Source: Acinetobacter sp. C26M (GTDB lineage Bacteria; Pseudomonadota; Gammaproteobacteria; Pseudomonadales; Moraxellaceae). From it: DNA of 64,000 bases. Where the stretch lies: assembly GCF_023702675.1 (NCBI RefSeq), contig NZ_CP098478.1:2914001-2978000 (forward strand), given 5' to 3'. Both the position numbers and the translations under genes were made by a program. This document shows, piece after piece, positions 26,578 to 35,608 of the stretch (position 1 is the stretch's first letter; every line of letters starts with the position of its first letter). The notes under the pieces are model-generated. The model was not told where the DNA came from, searched no databases, and worked only from the letters and a program-made list of their open reading frames with translations.

Positions 26578-28587
26578 TTAGAAACTATAAGTCACGCCAA
26601 GATTGTAACGGCGACCATCTAATACATAATTATAGGTTGCTGTATCAATCTCTTTATCAAATAAATTATAGATCCCCGCTGCAACAGCGATATTTTGTGT
26701 TGGCTTATAGTTTACGCCTACATCCACCATAGTGTATGCAGGTTTACCTTTCGCCATTGCAGTACGGCTCAAGTAATCTGAGGTTTTACTACGGTAATTA
26801 ACACGCCCCCAACTTGAGAACTGATCATTAATTTCCCAGTCTGCCGTAGTGTTAAACATATGCTTTGGCATTTCATTTAAAGGTTTACCTTTATTCACAC
26901 CACTCTTTTGTTCAGTATCTGTGAAGGTATAATTTGCACTTAAGTTCACATTCGGTAAAACTTTCCAACCAAAGGTTGCTTCCGCACCACGCATATTAGC
27001 CTTATCAACGTTCTCACGTAAGCTAACAAAGTCGAACTTCTCTCCCAACCAATCACAACTCAGTGATCCAGATGCCCCCTGACAGGTTCTAACCTCAGTG
27101 ATTTTGTCTTTAAACTCACTATTAAACAGTGTCAATCCTGCTGTCAGGCTATCCAAGTCATCCCAGTTGAAAGAAACTTCATAGTTAACACTTTTCTCAG
27201 GTTTTAGATCAGGATTCCCTACAATCACGCCTTTACTCTGACCACCACCCGTTGCTTGTCCCCACTCTGCGACAGTTGCACGAAGTGCTGGTGTTTTATA
27301 ACCTGTAGAAACACCGCCTTTAATCACCCAATTGTCATTTAAACCCCAAACACCATAAACTTTCGGACTCCAGTGATCGCCAAACTTTTCATCTTTATCT
27401 AAACGCAGTGAAGTTGTTAAAGTGAAATCATCCACAATGTTCCAAGCGTTTTCGGCAAATAGTGCCCAGCTATAACGATCAAGATGTGAAACTGGTTTTG
27501 CTCCGCCCACACTTAACTGGTTACCTTTATCATCTAATTCTTCTTTTAAGTACATACCACCAAAGCTAAGACTGTGGCGATCAAAATTAATTTTATTAAG
27601 GGTGTTAAATGTAGTATTGATTGCTTCCATATTGCGTGATGGATTTTCATTTTCTTCACGTTGAATATAGGAGTGTGTTTCTACAGCACCAATTTTGCCA
27701 CGATGAGTCAAACTGTATTCGGTACGGTAATAGTCAGTTAATGAATTTGTTGGCGCATTTCGACCAGATTGTACAGGAGAGATACTTTTACCAACCGTTG
27801 CATCTCGATTTTGAATTGAACGTTGATATTCTAAATCAATAGTATGATCATCGTTCGGTGTCAGGCTAAATGCAGCCCCACCCGCACGAATTTTTTGCTT
27901 GCTATAACCACCATAGATTTCATCTTCATCACGTTGAGAATACAAACCATTAGCTTTAAAAGACAAAAGATTCGCAATCAAAGGACCTGCAATATACGCA
28001 TTGGTTTGGTATTGATTACCTGAGTCAGAATTTTCCTGTAATGTGGTATCAAGCTTGATTGATCCAGTCCATTCATTGCTATTTTTTTTGGTAATGATAT
28101 TAATCACACCACCCATTGCATCTGAACCGTATAGACCTGACATAGGACCACGGATCACTTCAATGCGTTCGATCGCACCGATATTTGGCAACCATCCCTG
28201 CTCAATACCAGAGTTATCACTATTTGGTCGTACAGAGCGAGTATTTACCTTTTTACCGTCAACCATAATCACGGTATAAGCACTGCCCATTCCCCGAATA
28301 CTGATATCACTTGAGCTACCACCACCCGTGACCACTACCCCTGGGACATCTTTAAGTGCATCAGTCACATCACGATATGCTTTTTTATTGATTTCTTCTT
28401 GTGTAAGAACAGAAATAGACGCTGCGGCTTTTTTAATATCTTGTTCGAATCCGCTTGCTGTTACCACAATTTTTTCGAGTTGAACAGCATCTTTATTTGT
28501 TTGAGTTTCTGCTGCATGTGCAACTGTCATCATACCGCTCAACACAGAAATTGTGAGTAGTGATTGACGTACTATTGTATTGGACAT
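26578..28587 (-). CDS. TonB-dependent receptor (FepA/CirA-like, ferric catecholate)
   Basis: Outer-membrane receptor of 669 residues. Signal peptide ends MTVAHA (~25). A TonB box-like EKIVVTAS follows (~33-40). The plug has ISVLTQEEI, DALKDVPGVVVTGGG, ISIRGMGSAYTVIMVDGKKV, IERIEVIRGPMSGLYGSDAMGGVINIIT, all typical of the FepA/IrgA/CirA group. The barrel contains a cysteine pair in an extracellular loop (RTCQG...SLSCDW, likely disulphide) and ends GVTYSF. AGGTGGG precedes the ATG closely. A near-consensus Fur box lies ~80 bases upstream, so iron repression is expected. The ligand is probably a catecholate siderophore; this is family inference. Confidence 0.9.
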   Translation of the reverse strand: MSNTIVRQSLLTISVLSGMMTVAHAAETQTNKDAVQLEKIVVTASGFEQDIKKAAASISVLTQEEINKKAYRDVTDALKDVPGVVVTGGGSSSDISIRGMGSAYTVIMVDGKKVNTRSVRPNSDNSGIEQGWLPNIGAIERIEVIRGPMSGLYGSDAMGGVINIITKKNSNEWTGSIKLDTTLQENSDSGNQYQTNAYIAGPLIANLLSFKANGLYSQRDEDEIYGGYSKQKIRAGGAAFSLTPNDDHTIDLEYQRSIQNRDATVGKSISPVQSGRNAPTNSLTDYYRTEYSLTHRGKIGAVETHSYIQREENENPSRNMEAINTTFNTLNKINFDRHSLSFGGMYLKEELDDKGNQLSVGGAKPVSHLDRYSWALFAENAWNIVDDFTLTTSLRLDKDEKFGDHWSPKVYGVWGLNDNWVIKGGVSTGYKTPALRATVAEWGQATGGGQSKGVIVGNPDLKPEKSVNYEVSFNWDDLDSLTAGLTLFNSEFKDKITEVRTCQGASGSLSCDWLGEKFDFVSLRENVDKANMRGAEATFGWKVLPNVNLSANYTFTDTEQKSGVNKGKPLNEMPKHMFNTTADWEINDQFSSWGRVNYRSKTSDYLSRTAMAKGKPAYTMVDVGVNYKPTQNIAVAAGIYNLFDKEIDTATYNYVLDGRRYNLGVTYSF

Positions 28588-28668
28588 ATTCCCACCTGAT
28601 TCAGAAAAAATCTTAAGATTTGCTTAAAAATTCATGAGAATTCTAACAAAAAACAAATAAAACTCAAT

Positions 28669-28687
28669 AAAAATGATAATTATTATT
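28669..28687. promoter_or_regulatory. Predicted Fur box upstream of TonB receptor
   Basis: AAAAATGATAATTATTATT matches the 19-base Fur consensus at 15 positions by my count, 82-100 bases before the receptor ATG. The surrounding AT-rich sequence lowers specificity somewhat. Confidence 0.75.
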
Positions 28688-28766
28688 ATTTATATATTCA
28701 CTTTGTTTTATATACATCTATTTATGAAATAAAAGAAAATGTTTTAATTTTTGATTAAATAATAAA

Positions 28767-28788
28767 AAAAGCCCTCGAAAGGGCTTTT
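28767..28788. terminator. Bidirectional-looking terminator after nfuA
   Basis: Stem AAAAGCCCT / AGGGCTTTT with loop CGAA and flanking A- and T-runs, 25 bases downstream of the nfuA stop on the minus strand. Confidence 0.9.
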
Positions 28789-28812
28789 AAAAATACAATA
28801 AATTTCCAGCAA

Positions 28813-29451
28813 TTATTTAAAATAAGCGCCTTCTGCTTGCGTATGATCGGTTTGATCCACTACACGCTGTAATTCAGGCACATGCTGTCTTAACGTAGTT
28901 TCGACACCTTGCTTCAAGGTGACATCAATCGCAGAACAACCTTGGCAACCACCACCAAATTTCAATACAGCAGTCAGACCATGTTCTGGATCATTATTCA
29001 CTTCGACCAAACTACAATTACCGCCATGTCCTTCTAGACCTGGATTAATTTCAGATTGCAGTACATAGGTAATACGCTCTTCAATTGAAGCATCTGGACC
29101 GACACGCGGTACTTTTGAGTTTGGTGCACGGAATGTTAACTGACCACCAAAACGATCTTTGTTGTAGTCAATTACGGCGTCAACCAAATACGGAATTGAT
29201 GGTGCATCAACATAAGCAGGAAAATTAGGATAATCCTGTTTATAGTCTGTCGGCACCACTTCTTCAGGTGCGCTATATGCCATACAACATTCAGCACGTG
29301 GAGTACCTGGATGCTCTACAAAAACACGAACGCCAATTCCTGGGGTATTTTGCTTTGCTAATAAATCACCTAAATACTCTTGTGCAGATGGAGTAATTAA
29401 AAGGTTTGGAATTTCTTCTGCGACAGCAGTGTTGGTGTTCTCAGTCGACAT
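28813..29451 (-). CDS. nfuA: Fe-S biogenesis protein NfuA
   Basis: Carrier that delivers 4Fe-4S clusters to client enzymes, important under iron limitation and oxidative stress. 212 residues from ATG 29451, which has GAGGATT upstream; 29466 is a longer alternative. The N-terminal degenerate A-type domain (~15-110; GIGVRVFVEHPGTPRAECCMAYS) precedes the C-terminal Nfu domain with the cluster-binding CxxC in GGGCQGCSAIDVTLK. Length and domain order match E. coli NfuA. It sits between iron receptor and rhomboid genes as a single gene. Confidence 0.96.
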   Translation of the reverse strand: MSTENTNTAVAEEIPNLLITPSAQEYLGDLLAKQNTPGIGVRVFVEHPGTPRAECCMAYSAPEEVVPTDYKQDYPNFPAYVDAPSIPYLVDAVIDYNKDRFGGQLTFRAPNSKVPRVGPDASIEERITYVLQSEINPGLEGHGGNCSLVEVNNDPEHGLTAVLKFGGGCQGCSAIDVTLKQGVETTLRQHVPELQRVVDQTDHTQAEGAYFK

Positions 29452-29604
29452 AACAATAATCCTCAAGCTGATGTCGTTATATTAACCGAAGATGGAGGGT
29501 AATAAAAAAAAATCAACCATTTTTGTAGGAATTCTATGCAAGAACATTGTTTATTAAGTTTTTAATGGCATTATTGCTTAGACACTGATCAATTTAAAAC
29601 CTAT

Positions 29605-30222
29605 ATGTTACATCTACCCTTTGGTCACACTGTGACTCTTATCATTATTACTGTTGCAATCTCCTTATTGGCCTTCTCCAATCAGGCTGTAATGAACCGT
29701 TTGATCTTTTGGCCTCCTGCAATGCAACGTGGACAATATGACCGTTTTATCACGCATGGCTTTATTCATGCCGATGGTACGCATCTATTGTTCAATATGA
29801 TCACGCTGTTTTTCTTCGGCAATATTATCGAAAGCTTCTATCGTCAGTTTTTCTATGACATGGGCTTTGTTCTGTTCTATTTGGGCGGACTGATTGTTGC
29901 GATTTTACCGAGCTATCTGAAGCATCGTCATGATGCACGATGGGCAAGCTTAGGTGCTTCTGGTGCAGTCTCGGCAGTGCTATTTGCCTATATCCTGTTC
30001 CAACCGTGGAACTTGATTTTTGTGTTCTTTATTCCTGTTCCTGCAATTATTTTTGCCATTTTATATGTGGCCTATAGCATCTGGTCAGGTAAACGCGGCA
30101 ATAGCAATATCAACCACAGTGCGCATCTCTGGGGTGCTGCCTATGGCGTAGTAGTGACTATCATCTTGGAACCGCGAGTTGTTCCACATTTCTTGAATCA
30201 ACTCACCAAAATCCCATTTTAA
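29605..30222 (+). CDS. Rhomboid-family intramembrane protease (short form)
   Basis: 205-residue membrane protein with about six TM helices. Active-site Ser in LGASGAVSAVLFA and His in NHSAHLWGAAYG. The HADGTHLLFNMITLFFFGNIIE segment carries the conserved His/Asn of TM2. It appears proteolytically competent. A strong terminator follows 15 bases after the stop. Substrate unknown. Confidence 0.92.
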   Translation: MLHLPFGHTVTLIIITVAISLLAFSNQAVMNRLIFWPPAMQRGQYDRFITHGFIHADGTHLLFNMITLFFFGNIIESFYRQFFYDMGFVLFYLGGLIVAILPSYLKHRHDARWASLGASGAVSAVLFAYILFQPWNLIFVFFIPVPAIIFAILYVAYSIWSGKRGNSNINHSAHLWGAAYGVVVTIILEPRVVPHFLNQLTKIPF

Positions 30223-30236
30223 ATCATCTTAGGAAT

Positions 30237-30264
30237 AAGCCCCTGCATTGGGGCTTTTCTTTTT
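30237..30264 (+). terminator. Terminator after rhomboid gene
   Basis: Stem AAGCCCC / GGGGCTT with loop TGCATT followed by a long T-run (TTCTTTTTTT). Confidence 0.92.
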
Positions 30265-30356
30265 TTAAGATTAATAATCAAATTTTAATTATTTTTATCA
30301 TAAAAATCATATCTCTAAACTCGCCATAATTCTTTTATAAAATTAAGTCGATTCTC

Positions 30357-32039
30357 ATGTCTCGTAATAGCCTTCTTAGCACGCTTTCAATTGCGTTATT
30401 TAGCCTTTCAATTTCAGCTTGCAGTAATAATGATTCTGATGATTCAAATACTGTGGTTGAAACCAAGAAACAACCCAATATTTTATTCATTATGGCAGAT
30501 GACTTAGGCTATTCAGACTTAGGGGCTTTCGGTGGGGAAATTCATACCCCAAATATCGACGAACTGACCCGAGCAGGTCGCATCTTAACGGATTACCATA
30601 CTGCCCCGACCTGCTCCCCGACCCGTTCACAATTGATTTCTGGAACTGACCACCATTTAGCAGGTATTGGTGCAATGGCTGAACTCACACCTGAGCATCT
30701 AAAAGGTCAGCCTGGTTATGAAGGTTATTTAAATGAACGTTCACTTTCGATTGCCGAAGTTCTCAAAGACAATGGCTATCGAACCTATATCAGTGGTAAA
30801 TGGCATTTGGGTCTAACCGATGCAACCAATGCCCATGCCAAAGGATTTGATCATTCATTTACGCTATTGCAAGGCTTAGACCTACATTTTAAACAAGCTC
30901 CTACTGCCTATAAACGTAATGCCTCATATACAGAAGATGGTAAACCAGTTCCGATTTCATCCTTGCCCGATGATTTCTTCTCTACCAACTACTTCACTGA
31001 CAAACTGATCAGTTATCTAGAATCAGGCAAAGGCTCGGGTAAACCCTTCTTTGCCTATGCTGCTTACACTGCACCACATTGGCCCTTACAAGCACCAGCT
31101 GAATATCGCGATCGTTATCGTGGTGTTTATGACGCAGGCTATGATGTGATTCGCGATGCGCGTATAGCTCGCCAAAAACAACTCGGATTAATTCCAGCCA
31201 ACTTTAAAGCGGCAGAACCAATCGCCACGCAAAATGCACCGCAAAAATATGGCAAGTGGAATGAGCTTTCAACTGAACAAAAAGCGTTAGAAGCACGCAG
31301 AATGGAAATCTATGCAGGCATGGTCGAAAATCTGGATGCCAATATCGGTCGGGTGATTCAATATTTAAAACGTAATAACTTATATGACAACACTTTAATT
31401 TTCTTTGTTTCCGATAATGGTGCGGAAGGTTTTATTCGTGGTAATTATGGGATTGAGTCAGGTTTTGATAACAGCGTCAATAACGTAGGAACATCAAACT
31501 CTTATCACTATGTTGGGCCACGTTGGGCAGAGGTGAGTGCTGCGCCCTTTCACTTATGGAAGGATACCGCTGGTGAAGGTGCAACCACCGCACCTGCAAT
31601 TGTGAAACTGCCATACCAAACCAAAGCTCAAGCCACGCATCATGGTTTTGCCTCAGTCTTGGATGTGTTCCCAACCGTGCTCGACTACGCCAATATTTCC
31701 GTCCCACAAGGTCAATACAAAGGCCGTCAAATCAATACACCAAGCGGCTATTCATGGAAACCCGTACTCGACAATAAAGCCCAAGCCATTCGCCCAGTCA
31801 ACTTTAGCTTTTCCGATGAATTGCATGGCAGTAAATATGCACGTCAAGGGGACTGGAAAATTGCATTACAAGGTAAATCAGAACTCGGAACAGGTACATG
31901 GGAGTTATACAACTTGAAAAATGATCGAGGTGAAACACAAAACCTTGCTCAGGATAATCCTGCCAAGTTACAAGAACTGGTGGATGTCTATAACAAATAT
32001 ACCCAGCAAAATGGTGTTAAGGAATACAACCTTAAATGA
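30357..32039 (+). CDS. Sulfatase (arylsulfatase-type lipoprotein, Cys-type)
   Basis: 560-residue sulfatase with a lipoprotein signal (SISAC, Cys22), so anchored in a membrane facing the periplasm or outside. The alkaline-phosphatase-like core has metal ligands in MADDLGYSD and SDNGAEG, and the formylglycine motif CSPTR at Cys86, preceded by TAPT and followed by SQLISG. YISGKWHLG carries the conserved substrate-binding Lys/His. It hydrolyses sulfate esters, probably to scavenge sulfur. It overlaps the formylglycine-generating enzyme gene by four bases (ATGA), so maturation enzyme and client are cotranslated. The exact substrate is unknown. Confidence 0.93.
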   Translation: MSRNSLLSTLSIALFSLSISACSNNDSDDSNTVVETKKQPNILFIMADDLGYSDLGAFGGEIHTPNIDELTRAGRILTDYHTAPTCSPTRSQLISGTDHHLAGIGAMAELTPEHLKGQPGYEGYLNERSLSIAEVLKDNGYRTYISGKWHLGLTDATNAHAKGFDHSFTLLQGLDLHFKQAPTAYKRNASYTEDGKPVPISSLPDDFFSTNYFTDKLISYLESGKGSGKPFFAYAAYTAPHWPLQAPAEYRDRYRGVYDAGYDVIRDARIARQKQLGLIPANFKAAEPIATQNAPQKYGKWNELSTEQKALEARRMEIYAGMVENLDANIGRVIQYLKRNNLYDNTLIFFVSDNGAEGFIRGNYGIESGFDNSVNNVGTSNSYHYVGPRWAEVSAAPFHLWKDTAGEGATTAPAIVKLPYQTKAQATHHGFASVLDVFPTVLDYANISVPQGQYKGRQINTPSGYSWKPVLDNKAQAIRPVNFSFSDELHGSKYARQGDWKIALQGKSELGTGTWELYNLKNDRGETQNLAQDNPAKLQELVDVYNKYTQQNGVKEYNLK

Positions 32040-33037
32040 AGTGGATTACCTTTTTAATTTCACTCAGCAGCCTGTCCCTCGTGACAGGCTGTAGCAAAGT
32101 TAAGCCTGCTAACACTCATTCTCATACACAAAATAGCACCGAGACTCGACTAGGCTCATTACAGCAATGCCAACAGTATTCTGGTTTACCCGAAGCATGG
32201 CAAAACAGTAAAACCGCTGGGATGGTATGGGTTCCTAAAGGTTCATTTCAATTGGGATCAAATCTTGCCTACCCTGATGAGCTGAATTTTGGCCAAGCAC
32301 AACGTCAGGTGGCAGGTTTTTGGATCGATCAAACCGAAGTAACGGTTGCCCAGTTTTCCAGTTTTGTTAAAGCAACAGACTATGTCACTGATGCGGAAAA
32401 ACAGAAACAAGCTGCCGTATTTTCTCCTGATGTCAATAACCCAAATCAATGGTGGCAACTGAAAGTAGATTACACATGGAAAACACCGAATGGCGTTCAA
32501 GGTCAGCCTCCATTGCCGTCTGAGCCAGTTCGCTATGTCACTAAAAATGATGCTGAACACTATGCCGTTTGGTTGGGGCGGGATTTACCCACAGAACAAG
32601 AATGGGAATATGCAGCCAAGGCTGGTTCGAAAACCGATACCCCTTTACACCAAGCACCACAGGATGCCCATCAACATCCACAAGCCAATTATTGGCAAGG
32701 TGAATTTCCTTTCAATAATACGGTTGCAGATCATTTTCAAAGTGTCGCACCCGTCGGCTGTTACTCTGCAAATGCCTTTAAGCTGTTCGATATGATTGGC
32801 AATGTCTGGGAGTGGACCTCATCTGTTTATCACGGCGCACATGATCAGCACATGGGCAATTACGCAGAACTGCGTCAACAAAACAGCACCGCAACGCAAT
32901 ATGTACTTAAAGGCGGTTCTTTTCTATGCGCCTCCAACTTTTGCGCCCGTTATCGAAATAGCAGCCGCTATCCACAAGAATTTGATTTGGCAGCTACGCA
33001 TGTCGGATTTAGAACGGTTTTACGTACAGCTGAATGA
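32036..33037 (+). CDS. Formylglycine-generating-enzyme (SUMF1) family lipoprotein
   Basis: 333 residues with a lipoprotein signal (LVTGC, Cys19) and an FGE-sulfatase domain from ~60. Family blocks: MVWVPKGSFQLGS, FWIDQTEVTVAQF, PVRYVTKNDAEHYAVWLGRDLPTEQEWEYAA, LFDMIGNVWEWTSS and VLKGGSFLC. Two cysteines spaced as in the copper-binding active site (GGSFLCASNFCARYR, ~298 and ~303) are present, so it is probably catalytically active. It oxidises the sulfatase active-site Cys to formylglycine. The exported location is notable because bacterial FGEs are usually thought of as cytosolic. Translationally coupled to the sulfatase. Confidence 0.92.
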   Translation: MKWITFLISLSSLSLVTGCSKVKPANTHSHTQNSTETRLGSLQQCQQYSGLPEAWQNSKTAGMVWVPKGSFQLGSNLAYPDELNFGQAQRQVAGFWIDQTEVTVAQFSSFVKATDYVTDAEKQKQAAVFSPDVNNPNQWWQLKVDYTWKTPNGVQGQPPLPSEPVRYVTKNDAEHYAVWLGRDLPTEQEWEYAAKAGSKTDTPLHQAPQDAHQHPQANYWQGEFPFNNTVADHFQSVAPVGCYSANAFKLFDMIGNVWEWTSSVYHGAHDQHMGNYAELRQQNSTATQYVLKGGSFLCASNFCARYRNSSRYPQEFDLAATHVGFRTVLRTAE

Positions 33038-33132
33038 TACAAATCTATGTTAAAAACCTGCATCATTCTGCTCGCTGAAACCGACTGATCGATTTACAGT
33101 AGTAGGGAAAGCAATAACAATAGGATGCAAGG

Positions 33133-33294
33133 ATGAAAATAATACTGCTCTGCTTCAGCACTTTACTTACATTCGGCTTATCGGCCTGTGCCGTACATAC
33201 CCCGCATGACAGCGTAATTGTTGATCCAGACAACCATCATGATAGTCATGGTGATTTCTGCCCTCCAGGACAAGCCAAAAAGGGGCGCTGCTAA
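33133..33294 (+). CDS. Small lipoprotein, 53 residues
   Basis: Short ORF with a convincing lipoprotein signal: MKIILLCFSTLLTFGLSAC (Cys19). The mature ~35 residues are His/Asp rich (DNHHDSHGD) and end in FCPPGQAKKGRC with two more cysteines. AAGG is two bases before the ATG, with AGGA slightly farther upstream. Ends of this kind (CPPGQAKKG.C) occur in small Gram-negative lipoproteins of unknown role. It lies ~95 bases after the FGE gene and is followed by a hairpin. The His/Asp/Cys content could bind metal, but this is speculation. Confidence 0.7.
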   Translation: MKIILLCFSTLLTFGLSACAVHTPHDSVIVDPDNHHDSHGDFCPPGQAKKGRC

Positions 33295-33304
33295 GCCCCA
33301 ATTT

Positions 33305-33330
33305 GCCTAAACTGATTATTGCGTTTAGGC
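33305..33330 (+). terminator. Hairpin after small lipoprotein gene
   Basis: Stem GCCTAAAC / GTTTAGGC with a ten-base loop, followed by ATATTTCGTT. A second hairpin (GGGGC / GCCCC, 33281-33298) overlaps the stop codon. Confidence 0.7.
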
Positions 33331-33478
33331 ATATTTCGTTCAAAGCTGATTTAACCTTAAATACTCATTTCATCTGATAATTGCATAAGAAGTCACATTT
33401 TTTTAATTTAATAATTTCATTTAGTTAAAATCCATATAGACTATATGGAATACATTCTATTTTTCGATGGGATTTTAG

Positions 33479-34606
33479 ATGACTCTAAGCCAACACAGCC
33501 CAGTCGTGGACATCTTGAATAAAGTTCAGCATGCTGATGATTGGATGACCTTCTTAGAGCAACTGAATCACTATTTTGATGTGCAAGCTTCGCAACTGTT
33601 GGCTGTTGACCTTGAAGTCCAAGCACTCTCTTTCAGCGTCCATCACGGGGTGAATTTTGACTCCAATCAACTGGAACAAGCCGCACTGACCCAAATCCGC
33701 TTGGCCATAGATGATGACCCGCGTTTAAAGAAAATGCTTTTGGGACCGATGACGGGATGGATGCATTGCAATCAACACTTTCAAGAGCACGAAATCACCC
33801 AAACACAAGTTTACCAACGTGTTTTACAGCCCTTAGATCTACGTTTCTGTTCAGCCATTCAAATCATTTATGATCATAAAGTCTGTGTATTACTGGCCTT
33901 TCTCACCAGCCCTAAGCGTGGTGCGTTAAGCTGTATTGAACTTCAGCCGATTTATGAAATTTTACCGATCGTACAGCAGAAAATTCAACAATATCGCCAT
34001 CATTTTGAATATTCCACCATGACCTTACTTGGGTCACAGTTAATTCAAAAAATGAACCAACCGATTGCGATTATTAACCTCAATGGGGATATCTTAGAAA
34101 TTAATCGTGAAGCTGAACAGTTACTGGAGCATAATCCGCATATTTGCATTCAGCAACGCCGCTTTATTTTCAGTGAAAACAAGCAAATCCAATTCGATCA
34201 ACACCTGATTGAACTCGAACGTCAGTATAAAAACAATCCTAAACAAACAAGTCATGAATGTTCTAAAATCATGCTGCTCGATCAACACTTATTCTTAACG
34301 CTAGATTTACTCAGCCCAGAAAAAAGCCATAAGATTTTTGGCCTTCGTCCAGTCTTACTTGCAACCTTTTCTGGATTAAAACAGAAGCCAAAATATCAGA
34401 AAGACATTTGTACCCAGCTGTTTATGTTTACACCTGTTGAACATAAAATATGTGAGCAACTGCTTGAGGGCAAAACCACCAAAGAAATTGCCCTTTCACA
34501 TGAAATTCAAGCGGATACGGTAAAGAAGCATCTGCAATCAATTTTCAAAAAAACCGGAACTCATCGCCAAAGTGAATTAATACAGCTATTGATGCAACTT
34601 CTATAA
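33479..34606 (+). CDS. LuxR-family transcriptional regulator with PAS-like domain
   Basis: 375 residues. The C-terminus (~315-375) is a LuxR/GerE helix-turn-helix: FTPVEHKICEQLLEGKTTKEIA, then ADTVKKHLQSIFKKTGTHRQSELI. A central stretch (~190-225; IAIINLNGDILEINREAEQLLEHN) resembles a PAS core. The N-terminal ~170 residues are not recognised and could be a ligand-sensing domain. No acyl-homoserine-lactone binding signature is seen, so it is not a canonical quorum-sensing receptor. Single gene, convergent with epmA. Targets unknown. Confidence 0.85.
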   Translation: MTLSQHSPVVDILNKVQHADDWMTFLEQLNHYFDVQASQLLAVDLEVQALSFSVHHGVNFDSNQLEQAALTQIRLAIDDDPRLKKMLLGPMTGWMHCNQHFQEHEITQTQVYQRVLQPLDLRFCSAIQIIYDHKVCVLLAFLTSPKRGALSCIELQPIYEILPIVQQKIQQYRHHFEYSTMTLLGSQLIQKMNQPIAIINLNGDILEINREAEQLLEHNPHICIQQRRFIFSENKQIQFDQHLIELERQYKNNPKQTSHECSKIMLLDQHLFLTLDLLSPEKSHKIFGLRPVLLATFSGLKQKPKYQKDICTQLFMFTPVEHKICEQLLEGKTTKEIALSHEIQADTVKKHLQSIFKKTGTHRQSELIQLLMQLL

Positions 34607-34624
34607 AGATTGAAAATAAATGCC

Positions 34625-35608
34625 TTAGGCAATCTCTGCTGGGAATGCAATAACCTGATCAATTTTGACTTGATTCATGGCAACCATAAGTAAGCGGTCG
34701 ATACCCAAAGCAATACCAGAACATTCTGGCATATGGGGTAAAGCTGCCAATAAATATTGATCAGTTGGAATCACAGCCAAACCCTGCTTTGCACGTTCTG
34801 CATTATCTGCCTCAAAACGAGATGCTAGAACTTCAGCATCTAATAACTCATCATAGGCATTTGCCAGCTCTAGACCTTCGATATAAACCTCAAAACGAGC
34901 TGCAACGGACTCACCATCCTCATCCAGTTTTACTTTGGCCAATGACGCCATTTCAGGTGGGAAGTCAGTTAAAAATACAGGCGCATCAAAGCCCAGACTT
35001 GGCTCAACAAAGTGCGAAAATAACAGATCCATATAAGCCAGACGATCATCACCCAAATCAAGATTAAGCCCAACACGATTGGCAGTCTCTTTGAGTTGTT
35101 TCAAGCTGGCTTGCAAAGGATTAATATCCAAACGATCCTGAAAAGCATGCTTATAACTGAGAACTACTGGACGAATATCACCAAAACGATGTGCCAAACA
35201 GGTTTCTAACAGATCCGCAGTTTCATGCATCAAGCCTTTTAAGTCTAATCCCGGTCGATACCATTCCAACATGGTAAATTCACTGTTGTGCTTACGCCCG
35301 TGTTCATCATCGCGAAACACTTTGCAAATTTGATAGATTGCCCCACTGCCACTGGCCAATAAACGTTTCATTGGAAATTCAGGCGAGGTCTGTAAATACT
35401 GGGTATTTAATTTGCCATGAATATGACGCTGTACTTGAACAGAAGCCAAATGTACATCCGTCACCCCTGCCTGAGACAAAACTGGAGTTTCTACTTCTAA
35501 AACACTGCGTTGTGCAAAAAACTGACGAATCTTGCCGTACATCTCCGCACGTGCTTTTAAGGCATCAATTGAACAGGTTGGTTGATAGCTTTTCATTGCT
35601 TGACTCAT
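34625..35608 (-). CDS. epmA: EF-P beta-lysylation protein EpmA (GenX/PoxA)
   Basis: Paralogue of class II lysyl-tRNA synthetase that attaches (R)-beta-lysine to elongation factor P. 327 residues from ATG 35608, which overlaps the pdxB stop by ATGA. It has only the catalytic domain and no anticodon-binding domain. Class II motifs: ETPVLS (motif 1 region), ICKVFRDDEHGRKHNSEFTMLEWY (motif 2), and CSGIALGIDRLLM (motif 3). EpmB and EF-P must be elsewhere. Translational coupling to pdxB is evident. Confidence 0.93.
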   Translation of the reverse strand: MSQAMKSYQPTCSIDALKARAEMYGKIRQFFAQRSVLEVETPVLSQAGVTDVHLASVQVQRHIHGKLNTQYLQTSPEFPMKRLLASGSGAIYQICKVFRDDEHGRKHNSEFTMLEWYRPGLDLKGLMHETADLLETCLAHRFGDIRPVVLSYKHAFQDRLDINPLQASLKQLKETANRVGLNLDLGDDRLAYMDLLFSHFVEPSLGFDAPVFLTDFPPEMASLAKVKLDEDGESVAARFEVYIEGLELANAYDELLDAEVLASRFEADNAERAKQGLAVIPTDQYLLAALPHMPECSGIALGIDRLLMVAMNQVKIDQVIAFPAEIA

